This document shows, one piece after another, positions 51,560 through 60,439 of a DNA stretch of 64,000 nucleotides. Within the stretch, counting starts at the first letter, position 1; the number at the start of each line of letters is the position of its first letter. The notes beneath the pieces were generated by a model. It was not told where the DNA came from and searched no databases. It worked only from the letters and a program-made list of their open reading frames with translations. The DNA is from Sinorhizobium medicae (GTDB lineage: Bacteria > Pseudomonadota > Alphaproteobacteria > Rhizobiales > Rhizobiaceae), in assembly GCF_007827695.1 (NCBI RefSeq), contig NZ_VITA01000003.1, forward strand, positions 186,001-250,000, written 5' to 3'. A program made the position numbers and the translations under genes.

Positions 51560-52771
51560 CTATTCCGGCATCGTTGCAAGCAGCACGCCAAGCCGACATC
51601 CTTTCTCATACTCCCTAAGGTCAACATACTCGTTCACGGTATGGATTTCCGCCTGACCTGCACCGATCGTGACCGTAGGAACGCCGTGCTTGTCCAGCCA
51701 ATTGGCGTCGAGACCTCCATTTGAGAACAGATAGTTCGGCTCGAGTCCGAGCAACTTCATCGCCTTGGCTGCGCGAACCACAGCCGGCGAATTCTCGTTG
51801 AGCTTGAATGGTGGATAAGCTGTGTGGTGAATGAAGGTCACGCGGGCGGTCTCTCCGTTGCGATCCTTCACCGCCTGCTTCGCCTTCTCGAAAGCAGCTT
51901 CATAGCCTTCGGCTATCATCTTTGCGAAGGCCGGTTCTGGACTGCGGGCCTCGCCTTTCAGGAAAGCGTAGTCGGTGACGACGTTCGTCGCGTCGCCGGC
52001 TGCCATGCCGTCCTTCCCGCCGAAAATTCCGATGTTGCTTGTGCCGCGATCGTCGGATTTCTCGATCTTTCCGAACCAGCCTGCCGCATAGGCCTCAGCC
52101 AGGGCGAGGGCGCCCACGAGCGTTGCGGATATCCCCGTTTCTGGCGCGACTCCGGCGTGGGACGCCCGTCCCACGATTTCTGCCTCCCAGTTCTCCTGCC
52201 CCACTGCTCCAATGATGAGGTCCGATGCGAGCTGGCCGTCGACGTTGACGCACATCACCGGTCCGCCAAGGACGGCCGGGTCGAGTTCGCGGGCGCCGTG
52301 GAGCCCGCTCTCCTCGCGAACGGTAAAAAGAAGGGTGATCGGCGGGTGCGGGAGGCTATGCTTGATCAGCGTTTCCGCCACGACCACCAGAAGAGCAACC
52401 CCTGTGCGCGCGTCCCCGCCGAGGGCGGTTGTGCCGTCCGACACTATGCGATTGCCGTCACGCAGTGGTTTTGCTCCTGCACACAAGGGTACAGTGTCGA
52501 GATGCGTGGAGAACAGCAGCCGAGGGCCGGGTCGGGTGCCCGGAAGATCGACTATCAGGTTTCCCGTTTCGGTCGGTAAAGGGATCCTCTCGTTGGCGTC
52601 GTCGAAGCGGATGTTTTCTCCAGAAACGCCCACGGCCTTGAGAGCTTCGATGACCGACGCCGCGATGTCCGCCTCCTTGCCCGTTACTCCCTCTACGGAG
52701 AGAAACCTCATGAGGTGTTCTACGGCAGCAGCCGTATCCAAGGGAATTGCGAAGTTGTCCATCATGACCAT
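51560..52771 (-). CDS. M20-family metallopeptidase (peptidase T-like)
   Basis: This 403-residue hydrolase has the M20 zinc motifs: FSTHLDTVPLC (first His), GGDARTGVALL (bridging Asp), TVREESGLHGAR (catalytic and zinc Glu), VNVDGQLASD and the final EIHTVNEYV His. A dimerisation domain lies between about 190 and 300. It most resembles tripeptidase PepT and related aminopeptidases or acyl-amino-acid hydrolases. It lies 37 bp after the AbgT transporter gene, as amidohydrolases do in abg operons, so it may cleave a substrate that AbgT imports. The start is uncertain among three close ATGs; the ribosome site is weak. Confidence 0.88.
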   Translation of the reverse strand: MVMMDNFAIPLDTAAAVEHLMRFLSVEGVTGKEADIAASVIEALKAVGVSGENIRFDDANERIPLPTETGNLIVDLPGTRPGPRLLFSTHLDTVPLCAGAKPLRDGNRIVSDGTTALGGDARTGVALLVVVAETLIKHSLPHPPITLLFTVREESGLHGARELDPAVLGGPVMCVNVDGQLASDLIIGAVGQENWEAEIVGRASHAGVAPETGISATLVGALALAEAYAAGWFGKIEKSDDRGTSNIGIFGGKDGMAAGDATNVVTDYAFLKGEARSPEPAFAKMIAEGYEAAFEKAKQAVKDRNGETARVTFIHHTAYPPFKLNENSPAVVRAAKAMKLLGLEPNYLFSNGGLDANWLDKHGVPTVTIGAGQAEIHTVNEYVDLREYEKGCRLGVLLATMPE

Positions 52772-52808
52772 CCATTGATGCGAGCAGGTTCTTGAAGCGG
52801 AGACTGCT

Positions 52809-54353
52809 CTACAGTCCCCAAGGAAGTCCAACCATCTTCCAGACCGCGAACAGCAAGGTCCACAACACGAACATCCAGATCACGTAAGGCAGCATCAGTG
52901 ACACTATTGTCCCGACGCCAGCCGACCTGTCGTATTTCTGGGCGAACCCTACGACCAAAGCGAAGTAGGCGTTGAGCGGGGTGATGGCGTTCATCGGAGA
53001 ATCCCCGACCCGGTAAGCAGCCAGGACCGCCTCCGGCTCAACACCGAGCTTCATCAGGAGCGGCACGAAGACTGGCGCGAATATCGCCCATTTTGCGATT
53101 GCGCCGGTCAACAGGAGATCGATGATCGCAACGACGATGATGAAGCCGAGTAACAGGGGCAGGGCGCCGATATTGGCGGCCTGCAGCGCGCTGGAAAGGC
53201 TCAACGCCATGACGGTGCCCATGTTGGTATAGGTGAAGTAGGCGACGAACTGGCTCAGCACGAAGAACAGGAAGATCGTACCGCCGAGATTTCTGATGGA
53301 TTTCTCGACGGCCGTGATCACCTCGGTAAGGGTCCGCAGGGTCCCGGCCCCGATGCCGTAGCACCACCCGGAGACGAGGAAGACAAGCATGATCAATGCG
53401 ATGAGGCCGTTCATGAAGGGCGAGTTGCCGATCAGCTCGCCGGTTTCGGCGTTCCGGAGCGGTGCGCCACCGGGCAGCGTCAGGAGGCAGAACACGATCA
53501 CGAGGCCGATCAGACCGAAGGACGCGAACCTTAGCCCGCGCGATTCAGACGCTGAGAGCGCGGCTCCTTCGTTCGCGCGCTCAGCGTCTTCGTCGGGGAC
53601 ATAGGTCCCAAGTCTGGGTTCGATCATGCGGTCTGAGACGAAGGCGATCACGCCGGTCAGAAACAGGACCGATGCTATGGAGAACCAGATGTTGGACGCC
53701 AGCCCAATCGACCTGTTCGCATCGACCAGATGGGCGGCGTCATTGGTGAACTCCACAAGAACCGCATCAAGCGGCTTGATCAGCATGTTGACCGTGAAAG
53801 CGCCGGCCACCGCGGCAAACCCCAGTGCGAGACCTGCAAGCGGATGACGCCCCACCGCCAGGTAGGCAATACCCGCAAGAGGGATCAGAACCAGATAACC
53901 CGCGTCCGCGGCAACACTCGCGATAATTCCAACGAAAGCGAGAATGTAGGTCAAGGCCCAGCGCGGAGACACGATCACCAATTTCCGGATAAGCGCTGTA
54001 ACGAGCCCGGACTCCTCGGCGACGCCGGCGCCGATCATCGCGGCAATCATGAGACCGACTGCAGTGAAGCTCATGAAGTTAGGGATAAGCGACACATACA
54101 TGAAGCGAATGCCGTCGGTATTCAACAGGCTTCTTATTGAAGTCGTTGCGGACTCGAGCTCATGGGTATCCGGATTGATCCGCTCGAAGGTCACCGAGGT
54201 CCCAAAAATACCCAGAACCGCTGACAGCGCGATTACCCCGGCAATCAGAATAAGGAAGATTATGACGGGGTGGGGGACCATGTTGCCCACCTTTTCGACG
54301 CCGTCCAGGAACCTTTGCATCACGGTTTTCGGAACTGCTCCCGCCGTGGACAT
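52809..54353 (-). CDS. AbgT-family transporter (p-aminobenzoyl-glutamate type)
   Basis: This 514-residue inner-membrane transporter has about eleven membrane segments. AbgT features are HPVIIFLILIAGVIALSAVLG, shortened to HPVIIFLILIAGVIAL, then SFTAVGLMIAAMIGAGVAEESGL, shortened to IGAGVAEESGL, and AADAGYLVLIPLAG and VGDSPMNAITPLNAYF, which is a hallmark of the family. E. coli AbgT takes up p-aminobenzoyl-glutamate; others export sulfonamides. The start at 54353 has GGGAG 7 bases upstream. The longer frame to 54629 adds about 90 residues rich in serine and glycine and is rejected. The M20 peptidase gene follows, and an AraC gene is divergent. Confidence 0.92.
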   Translation of the reverse strand: MSTAGAVPKTVMQRFLDGVEKVGNMVPHPVIIFLILIAGVIALSAVLGIFGTSVTFERINPDTHELESATTSIRSLLNTDGIRFMYVSLIPNFMSFTAVGLMIAAMIGAGVAEESGLVTALIRKLVIVSPRWALTYILAFVGIIASVAADAGYLVLIPLAGIAYLAVGRHPLAGLALGFAAVAGAFTVNMLIKPLDAVLVEFTNDAAHLVDANRSIGLASNIWFSIASVLFLTGVIAFVSDRMIEPRLGTYVPDEDAERANEGAALSASESRGLRFASFGLIGLVIVFCLLTLPGGAPLRNAETGELIGNSPFMNGLIALIMLVFLVSGWCYGIGAGTLRTLTEVITAVEKSIRNLGGTIFLFFVLSQFVAYFTYTNMGTVMALSLSSALQAANIGALPLLLGFIIVVAIIDLLLTGAIAKWAIFAPVFVPLLMKLGVEPEAVLAAYRVGDSPMNAITPLNAYFALVVGFAQKYDRSAGVGTIVSLMLPYVIWMFVLWTLLFAVWKMVGLPWGL

Positions 54354-54717
54354 GGATACACTCCCTGTGCTCCAACCCCGCGAACCGGGGCGTGATGCCG
54401 ACATCGCCGCCGCAGGCGAAGTAGACGTCATTTTAGTTGATGCAACCAAAGAGTCGTGAGTACAGAATCCACAACCTGAGCCGCCTGTCCCGAAACGCAG
54501 TCGATTTTTGTCGGAAGTCGTGGTGTGCGCCGCCGACGGCGACGGGCGCTTCCCTCCTGGTAAGCTTGAGCAGGAGTGGTTGTAGAGCGGCCCCGCTGGC
54601 GAAGAGCCCCGGCCTATATACAGCCGCAACAGCGATTTATTGACTTTAGTTCAATTAAGAGTACGACTTGTGATTGAGCATTAAATACAGTTTGCCGAAA
54701 ACCTCGAAGGTATTGCT
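54354..54717. other. 364-bp divergent region between abgT-like and AraC genes
   Basis: No gene is supported. A short hairpin, CCCCG at 54376-54380 and CGGGG at 54386-54390, lies about 25 bp before the transporter start. TTGACT at 54640 with TACGAC 16 bases later could be a promoter for the AraC gene. The spaced repeat TTGA-N7-TCAA at 54640-54654 lacks the spacing of an FNR site. Confidence 0.4.
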
Positions 54718-55764
54718 ATGAATACAATGCCAGCGTCGAGTGTCGGGCGGGGTATTGACGTCAAATTTGCGTGCTCGATCGATGTAAGTACCCAGTCCTA
54801 TCCTCAGCAAGATCAGTTTGAAATATTCAAGAACGCACATGCCGGCGTCGCGGATCTAACCTTCTGCAAGAGTGCGGACGGGTCCTTTCCAGCCCGGCAG
54901 ATGGTGTGGATCCTGGGCTCAATGGTAATTGTCTCCAGTATGCTGCCTGGAGCAGGTTACGCACACGAGTGGCGGCATTTAAAGAAGCCGGCCTTAGACA
55001 ACTGGTACCTGTGGATTCCACGACGGTCCGTCGATCAGGGCGTTGGCGCGCGGACCATGCCTCATCTGCACTGTCTGGCGAAGCCATTTCACGCCATCGT
55101 CGAGGACGAGGGCGCATGTGCGATCTATTTTCCGTCAGAGGGGTTCGTTCCTGCATCGATCCTTGATTGCTTGCTCGATAGATCTGTCCAGGGCGCGTCG
55201 GGGCGTCTCCTCACTGACTATCTCATGCTCCTGGTTCGATCACTGCCCGACATGACCGTGGCAGAAGTTCCATACGTCGTCGAAGCAACACGCAATCTCG
55301 TCGTTGCATGTTTGGCGCCTTCGCCTGATCGTGTTGCAGACGCTCAAAGACCGATTGCGGCGGTCGTTCTGGAGCGGGCCAAACGCATGATAACCTCGAG
55401 ACTTGTTGATCGCTCGCTCACCCCCGAGGCGATTTGCTGCGAAATAGGCATCTCGCGCTCGAGGTTGTACAGGTTGTTCGAGCCGCTTGGTGGCGTCGCG
55501 GCCTACATCCGACACCAGCGCTTGGTTCGGACCCGCAGCGCTATTTCCAGTATTGAAGACGTCCGGCCGATATCTCGCATCGCGGAGGAATGGGGGTTCG
55601 ACGATCCTTCAGCATTCAGCCGGGCCTTTAAGCACGAGTTTGGAATGACCCCTAAGGAAGTAAGGGAGGTGGGATGGAACGGCGCTGCTGCGCACGTGCG
55701 CAGGGAGAGGTTTCGCGAAGGAGCCCCGACTACACTCCGCCAACTCCTTCAAGGCATAGCGTGA
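54718..55764 (+). CDS. AraC-family transcriptional regulator
   Basis: This 348-residue regulator has an N-terminal AraC-binding-like domain (about 20-200) with WYLWIPRRSVDQG and ACAIYFPSEGFVPASILD, and a C-terminal AraC domain. The latter shows LTPEAICCEIGISRSRLYRLF, shortened to EAICCEIGISRSRLYRLF, and PISRIAEEWGFDDPSAFSRAF with KHEFGMTPKEVRE. GAAGG lies about 8 bases before the ATG. Being divergent from the AbgT-M20 pair, it probably regulates them; the effector is unknown. The 20 or so residues after the DNA-binding domain are an unusual C-terminal extension. Confidence 0.9.
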   Translation: MNTMPASSVGRGIDVKFACSIDVSTQSYPQQDQFEIFKNAHAGVADLTFCKSADGSFPARQMVWILGSMVIVSSMLPGAGYAHEWRHLKKPALDNWYLWIPRRSVDQGVGARTMPHLHCLAKPFHAIVEDEGACAIYFPSEGFVPASILDCLLDRSVQGASGRLLTDYLMLLVRSLPDMTVAEVPYVVEATRNLVVACLAPSPDRVADAQRPIAAVVLERAKRMITSRLVDRSLTPEAICCEIGISRSRLYRLFEPLGGVAAYIRHQRLVRTRSAISSIEDVRPISRIAEEWGFDDPSAFSRAFKHEFGMTPKEVREVGWNGAAAHVRRERFREGAPTTLRQLLQGIA

Positions 55765-55937
55765 TCGTGCCGCTCGCCATTCGCGTGACAAGCGACGGCG
55801 GCCGCGAGCATAGAAATGGAAGATCGTTTGCGAGCAGCTGGAACAAACGCAGGGTGGGGACCGACCAACCGTGACTTCGAACTCTCCACGCCGGACGCCA
55901 GGCCGCTGCCGCTTTGCGCCGCCGGCTCTCGGATTGG

Positions 55938-56621
55938 CTATTCAAACAGGTCCGGGTTGTCCGCCTCGATCTGAGGAAGGTCGGAGAGGATGCCGTTCAA
56001 GTGCCGGCGCATCGCATTCGCCGCCGCTTCGGCATTGCGTGCATCGATGGCGATGATGATCGCCTCGTGCTCGGCGATCAGATTCTTCATAAGATCCGGG
56101 TGGCGGAGCTGGAGATTGCAGACTCGATCCATATGCGCCTTGATGTCGGCTATGGCATTCCAGGCCAGCCCGCATCCCGCACCCTCGGCAATGGCAATAT
56201 GGAATTGCTCATCCTCGCGCCTGAAGGCATTGTGGTCGTTGATCTCCTCCGCTGCCCTTTGGCGCGACAGAATTGTGTCGATGCGCCCCCGTGTCCAGCT
56301 GTCAAACGCTTCGCTTGCGCGTTGCGCTACGGCCACTTCGATGGCCTCCCGCACGAAGCGGGCTTCCATCATCTGCCGGGCGGAGATACGCACCACGACC
56401 GTGCCGCGGTTGGGCCGTATATCCACCAGTTTTGACTTGCCTAACGCAATCAAGGCCTCGCGCACCGGCTGACGTGAAACGCCCATGCGCGTTGCGATTT
56501 CCTGCTCGGAAAGGCGGCTTCCGGGCGCAAGTTCCAGACGGATGATCGACTCGCGGAGATCGCGCTCCACCTGCGCAGCGGTCGTTTCTCCGTTGTCTGT
56601 CCTTAGGTTTTCAAGTCCCAT
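55938..56621 (-). CDS. GntR-family transcriptional regulator (FadR/FCD type)
   Basis: This 227-residue regulator has an N-terminal winged helix with SRLSEQEIATRMGVSRQPVREAL, shortened to LSEQEIATRMGVSRQPVREA, and RPNRGTVVVRISARQM. The all-helical FCD effector domain has RREDEQFHIAIAEGAG and EHEAIIIAIDARNAEAAANAM, shortened to EHEAIIIAIDARNAE, holding the usual Asp and His metal ligands. It diverges from the aldehyde dehydrogenase and ABC transporter operon and is its likely repressor. The start is either this ATG or a GTG five codons upstream, since the ribosome site lies between them. Confidence 0.9.
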   Translation of the reverse strand: MGLENLRTDNGETTAAQVERDLRESIIRLELAPGSRLSEQEIATRMGVSRQPVREALIALGKSKLVDIRPNRGTVVVRISARQMMEARFVREAIEVAVAQRASEAFDSWTRGRIDTILSRQRAAEEINDHNAFRREDEQFHIAIAEGAGCGLAWNAIADIKAHMDRVCNLQLRHPDLMKNLIAEHEAIIIAIDARNAEAAANAMRRHLNGILSDLPQIEADNPDLFE

Positions 56622-56642
56622 CGGCCTCGCCGCCACCTCACG

Positions 56643-56681
56643 TTGACAAGCATCTCAAACCACCATACGGTACCATACAAT
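56643..56681 (+). promoter_or_regulatory. Promoter and repeat operator of the aldehyde dehydrogenase operon
   Basis: TTGACA at 56643-56648 and TACGGT at 56666-56671, 17 bp apart, form a good -35/-10 pair reading toward the dehydrogenase. Two direct repeats, ACCATACGGT at 56662-56671 and ACCATACAAT at 56672-56681, one helical turn apart, overlap the -10 element. A repressor there would block transcription; the GntR protein encoded at 55938 is the obvious candidate. Confidence 0.6.
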
Positions 56682-56763
56682 TCATGGGCAACATAATAAT
56701 TCTGCGGCCCTCGGCCGGCGGAAAGAGGGCGCCGGAGAGCAATCTCCGGCGGAAGGAGCGACT

Positions 56764-58278
56764 GTGCTTGCGAATTTCATCACTCCCGATGCCAGAGATC
56801 CTCGGCTTGCCATTAAATCCCGCTATCGGATGCTTGTCGACGGCAAGTCCGTCGACGCAGTGTCCGGGCGGACAATCGATCGCGTGAGTCCCGGCCATTT
56901 AGGTGTCGTGGTCGGAACCTGGCCGGAATCGTCTCCAGAGGATGTGCGGTTGGCGATTGCGGCTGCCCGCCGTGCCTTTGATACCGGTCCGTGGCCGCGC
57001 ATGTCGGGCGCAGAGCGGTCGCGCCTGATGTTCAAGGTCGCCGACCTCATCCTTGCGCGGCAGGAGGAACTGGCGCTGATCGAGAGCCTCGAGGTCGGCA
57101 AGCCGATCGCGCAGGCGCGCGGCGAAATCGGTTTCTGCGCAGACCTCTGGTCCTATGCCGCCGGCCAGGCCCGCGCGCTGGAAGGACAGACCCACAACAA
57201 TATCGGCGACGACCGCCTGGGCCTCGTCCTGCGCGAGCCGGTCGGGGTGGTCGGCATTATTACGCCCTGGAATTTCCCTTTCATCATCGCGTCGGAACGC
57301 GTGCCCTGGGCGATCGGCGCCGGCTGCACCGTTGTGCTGAAGCCATCCGAGTTCACTTCTGGTACGTCGATCCGCATGGCGGAACTGGCACGTGAAGCCG
57401 GCATTCCGGACGGGGTGTTCAACGTCGTCACCGGTTATGGCGATCCGGCCGGCCAGGTGCTGGCCGAAGACCCCGAGGTCGACATGGTCGCCTTTACCGG
57501 CTCTGTCCGCGTCGGCACGAAGCTCGGCGAGATTGCGGCGCGCAGCGTAAAGCGCGTCGGGCTTGAGCTTGGCGGCAAAGGCCCGCAGATTGTCTTCGCC
57601 GATGCAGACCTCGACGCGGCCGCAGACGGCATCGCCTATGGCGTCTACCACAATGCCGGCCAGTGCTGCATTTCCGGCAGCCGGCTCCTCGTGCAGGAGG
57701 GCATCCGCGATGCGCTGATGGAGCGCCTGCTCGACATCTCGCGCAAGGTGACCTTCGGCGATCCCCTGAACGAACGCACCAAGATCGGCGCGATGATCTC
57801 GGAGGCGCATGCGGAAAAGGTGCATTCTTATGTGACGGCTGGCATCGCATCGGGCGCGGAGCTGCTTCTCGGTGGCGAAAGGGTCGGCAGGGAGGCCGGG
57901 CTTTACTACGCACCGACGGTATTTTCCGGCGTCACGCCCGACATGTCGATCGCACGCGAGGAGATCTTCGGCCCGGTGCTTTCAACGCTGACCTTCAAGA
58001 CCGCGGATCACGCCGTAGCCTTGGCGAATGCCACCGAGTTCGGCCTTTCGGCCAGCGTCTGGTCGACCAATCTCGAAACCGCGCTGCAGAGCATCCGCCG
58101 CATTCGCGCCGGCCGCTGCTGGATCAACAGCGTGATCGACGGCACGCCGGAGCTGCCGATCGGCGGCTACAAGAAGAGCGGCCTGGGCCGCGAGCTCGGC
58201 CGCTACGGCTTTGACGAATATTCCCAGTTCAAGGGCGTCCACGTGACACTCGGGCGCCCCGCGCCCTGGTTCACATAA
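56764..58278 (+). CDS. NAD(P)-dependent aldehyde dehydrogenase
   Basis: This 504-residue enzyme oxidises an aldehyde to an acid. The ALDH motifs are all present: TPWNFPF, KPSEFTSGTS, FTGSVRVG, the glutamate of LELGGKGPQIVF, the catalytic cysteine in AGQCCISGSR and the C-terminal EIFGPVLS. The length is normal and the sequence resembles betaine-aldehyde and gamma-glutamyl-aminobutyraldehyde dehydrogenases. The start is a GTG with AAGGAG 5 bases upstream. It is the first gene of an operon with a CUT2-type ABC transporter under a GntR regulator, so its substrate probably derives from the sugar or polyol imported. Confidence 0.95.
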   Translation: MLANFITPDARDPRLAIKSRYRMLVDGKSVDAVSGRTIDRVSPGHLGVVVGTWPESSPEDVRLAIAAARRAFDTGPWPRMSGAERSRLMFKVADLILARQEELALIESLEVGKPIAQARGEIGFCADLWSYAAGQARALEGQTHNNIGDDRLGLVLREPVGVVGIITPWNFPFIIASERVPWAIGAGCTVVLKPSEFTSGTSIRMAELAREAGIPDGVFNVVTGYGDPAGQVLAEDPEVDMVAFTGSVRVGTKLGEIAARSVKRVGLELGGKGPQIVFADADLDAAADGIAYGVYHNAGQCCISGSRLLVQEGIRDALMERLLDISRKVTFGDPLNERTKIGAMISEAHAEKVHSYVTAGIASGAELLLGGERVGREAGLYYAPTVFSGVTPDMSIAREEIFGPVLSTLTFKTADHAVALANATEFGLSASVWSTNLETALQSIRRIRAGRCWINSVIDGTPELPIGGYKKSGLGRELGRYGFDEYSQFKGVHVTLGRPAPWFT

Positions 58279-58399
58279 TCGGCCGCAGGCTGGGTTTAGG
58301 AGGAGGAATATCTCGGCTGGCGTGATCTTTGGTCGGAGCCCGCCAGCCGAGACTTGGGTCTTGCGACCCGCAATGCACATCCAAAGGGAGGATACGCAA

Positions 58400-59350
58400 A
58401 TGAAACTGACCGGGCTCAGAACCGCAGCGCTGGCTGCGGGCCTTGCCACCTTGTTGACGTCGAGCGCACTCGCGGCCGACGTCAAGGCAACGATGATCAT
58501 CTACCTCGATCCGAGTGTGCAGTTCTTTAATCCCGTGGTGAAGGGAGCGCAAGACGCCGCCGCCCAATTCGGCGTCGACCTCGACGTGCAGTATGCCAAC
58601 AACGATCCGGTGCGCCAGAATGACCTGATCGAGAGCGCGACGGTCAGCGGCGTTGACGGCATCGCCGTCGCGATCTCCAGTTCGGACGCATTCGACGAGA
58701 GCATCTGCGCTGCAGTGAAGGCCGGCATCATCGTCATCGGCTTCAACAACGATGACCTCGACGGCGCCAAAGGGAACTGTCGCCAGGCCTATGTCGGCAT
58801 GGACGAGCTTGCCTCAGGCTATGAGCTCGGCAACCGCATGATCAAGGAATTTGGCCTCAAGTCCGGCGACGTCGTCTTCAACCCGCGCGAAATTCCGGAA
58901 GCGAGCTTTGCAGTCGCCCGTGGTGGCGGCATCGAGAAGGCGATGACGGAAAACGGCATCAAGGTGGAGACGGTTCGTGCCGGCCTCGACCCCGCCGAAG
59001 CGCAGAACATCATCGCGCAATTCCTCATCGCCAACCCGAACGTGAAGGCGCTGTTCGGCACCGGCTCGGTCACCTCCACGGTCGGCGCGGGCGCCATCAA
59101 GGATGCCGGAGTAAACATTCCATTCGGCGGTTTCGACCTTGCGGTCGAGATCGTAAACGCGGTGGAATCCGGCGCTATGTACGCGACCATGGACCAGCAG
59201 CCCTATTTGCAGGGCTACTACCCGATCGCCCAGATCGCGCTTGCCAAAAAATACGGACTGACACCGACCGACATCGACACGGGTCAGGGCGCCTTCCTCG
59301 ACAAGTCGCGCATCGGTTCGGTCAAGCCGCTGATCGGCAGCTACCGCTAA
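58400..59350 (+). CDS. Sugar ABC transporter substrate-binding protein (CUT2 type)
   Basis: This 316-residue periplasmic protein has a signal peptide (LTGLRTAALAAGLATLLTSS, cleaved near ALAAD) and a Peripla_BP_4 fold: VKATMIIYLDPSVQFFNPVVKGAQDAA, shortened to PSVQFFNPVVKGAQDAA, then GVDGIAVAISSSDAF, GIIVIGFNNDDLDG and MDQQPYLQGYYPI, the last being typical of ribose-like binding proteins. It precedes the permease and ATPase genes. GGGAGG lies about 8 bases before the ATG. The ligand is unknown. Confidence 0.92.
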   Translation: MKLTGLRTAALAAGLATLLTSSALAADVKATMIIYLDPSVQFFNPVVKGAQDAAAQFGVDLDVQYANNDPVRQNDLIESATVSGVDGIAVAISSSDAFDESICAAVKAGIIVIGFNNDDLDGAKGNCRQAYVGMDELASGYELGNRMIKEFGLKSGDVVFNPREIPEASFAVARGGGIEKAMTENGIKVETVRAGLDPAEAQNIIAQFLIANPNVKALFGTGSVTSTVGAGAIKDAGVNIPFGGFDLAVEIVNAVESGAMYATMDQQPYLQGYYPIAQIALAKKYGLTPTDIDTGQGAFLDKSRIGSVKPLIGSYR

Positions 59351-59419
59351 CCGCGTTTTGTGGGAGCCTGCCGGCGCGGCCGGCCGGTTCCCCGTTCCCC
59401 AGAGATCGAGTGCCAGACC

Positions 59420-60439
59420 GTGACACCTGTCCTAGCCGAAAGTGCCGCGCCCCGCTCGCGGACCCAGAGACAATCCATCCTCAAGCAGATCATGGGCATG
59501 CCGGCGGGAGCGATCTTTCTCGTCTTCATGACCCTGCAGATCGTCTGCATCACCGGTGCGCTCCTCTACCCGGATGAGTTCCGCTATCTCTCGCCGCAGA
59601 ACCTGACGATCCTGATGAAGGCGATCCCCGTGCTCGGATGCCTCGCGCTCGGAGCCGGCGTATTGATGATCGCCGGTGAATTCGACCTTTCCATAGGCTC
59701 CGTCTACACATTCACGGCCGTGCTGATGGCCTCGCTCGTCAATACGGGGCTGAGCGCCTTCATCGCAGCACCGATCGGTATTCTGACCGGCCTGCTGATC
59801 GGTTCCCTCAACGGCCATATCACCCTGCGCTTCGGCCTGCCGTCCTTCATCGTTACACTCGGCGGGCTCCTCTTCTGGCGCGGCGCGGTGCTGCTCTACA
59901 ACGGTGCCGTCCAGGTGCGGTTCGACCCGGAGCCGGTGTTCACCAGCCTCTTTTCCGGCACCCTGTTCGGCATAAACGCCGCCTTCATCTGGATCGTCCT
60001 CTTCGTCGTGGGCTTTCACCTGCTGCTACACCGCCACCGCTTCGGCAACCACGTCTTCGCGACGGGTGGCAATCGCGGTGCGGCCGAGGCGATCGGCATC
60101 AACACCAGCCGCGTCAAGCTGATTGCCTTTGCAATTGCGGGCGGCATGGCAGCGGTCGCGGGCATTCTTGCCACGGCCCGCGTTGGCAGTGTGCAGCCTG
60201 GGCAGGGTGCGGGTCTGGAACTCCAAGCGATCGCCGCCTGCGTCATCGGCGGCCTGTCGCTGCGCGGAGGACGCGGATCGATCATCGGCATCTTTCTCGG
60301 CGTGCTGCTCATCCACACCATTACCGACGTCCTGCTCCTCTTGCGGGCACCGGGCTTTTATCTCGACATGTTCATTGCCACGCTGATCGTGCTGGCCGCC
60401 ATTTTCAACCATCTCATCGAGCGGCGAGGTCTTGCGTGA
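59420..60439 (+). CDS. Sugar ABC transporter permease (CUT2 type)
   Basis: This protein of about 339 residues has eight to nine membrane segments. The CUT2 permease pattern is seen in ALGAGVLMIAGEFDLSIGSV, NGHITLRFGLPSFIVTLGG, RHRFGNHVFATGGNRGAAEAIGIN, shortened to FATGGNRGAAEAIGIN, and ACVIGGLSLRGGRGSIIG. The start is uncertain; the GTG at 59420 is the best placed of the candidates but has only a weak ribosome site, and a longer frame begins at 59360. It overlaps the ATPase gene by one to four bases. Confidence 0.9.
   Translation: MTPVLAESAAPRSRTQRQSILKQIMGMPAGAIFLVFMTLQIVCITGALLYPDEFRYLSPQNLTILMKAIPVLGCLALGAGVLMIAGEFDLSIGSVYTFTAVLMASLVNTGLSAFIAAPIGILTGLLIGSLNGHITLRFGLPSFIVTLGGLLFWRGAVLLYNGAVQVRFDPEPVFTSLFSGTLFGINAAFIWIVLFVVGFHLLLHRHRFGNHVFATGGNRGAAEAIGINTSRVKLIAFAIAGGMAAVAGILATARVGSVQPGQGAGLELQAIAACVIGGLSLRGGRGSIIGIFLGVLLIHTITDVLLLLRAPGFYLDMFIATLIVLAAIFNHLIERRGLA

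Noticed and set aside
54640-54654. TTGA...TCAA inverted repeat before the AraC gene
   Set aside because: The arms are 7 bp apart, not the 6 bp needed for an FNR/FixK site.
56670-56675. GGTACC palindrome at the dehydrogenase promoter read as the GntR site
   Set aside because: The bases flanking GGTACC are not symmetric; the direct repeats explain the region better.
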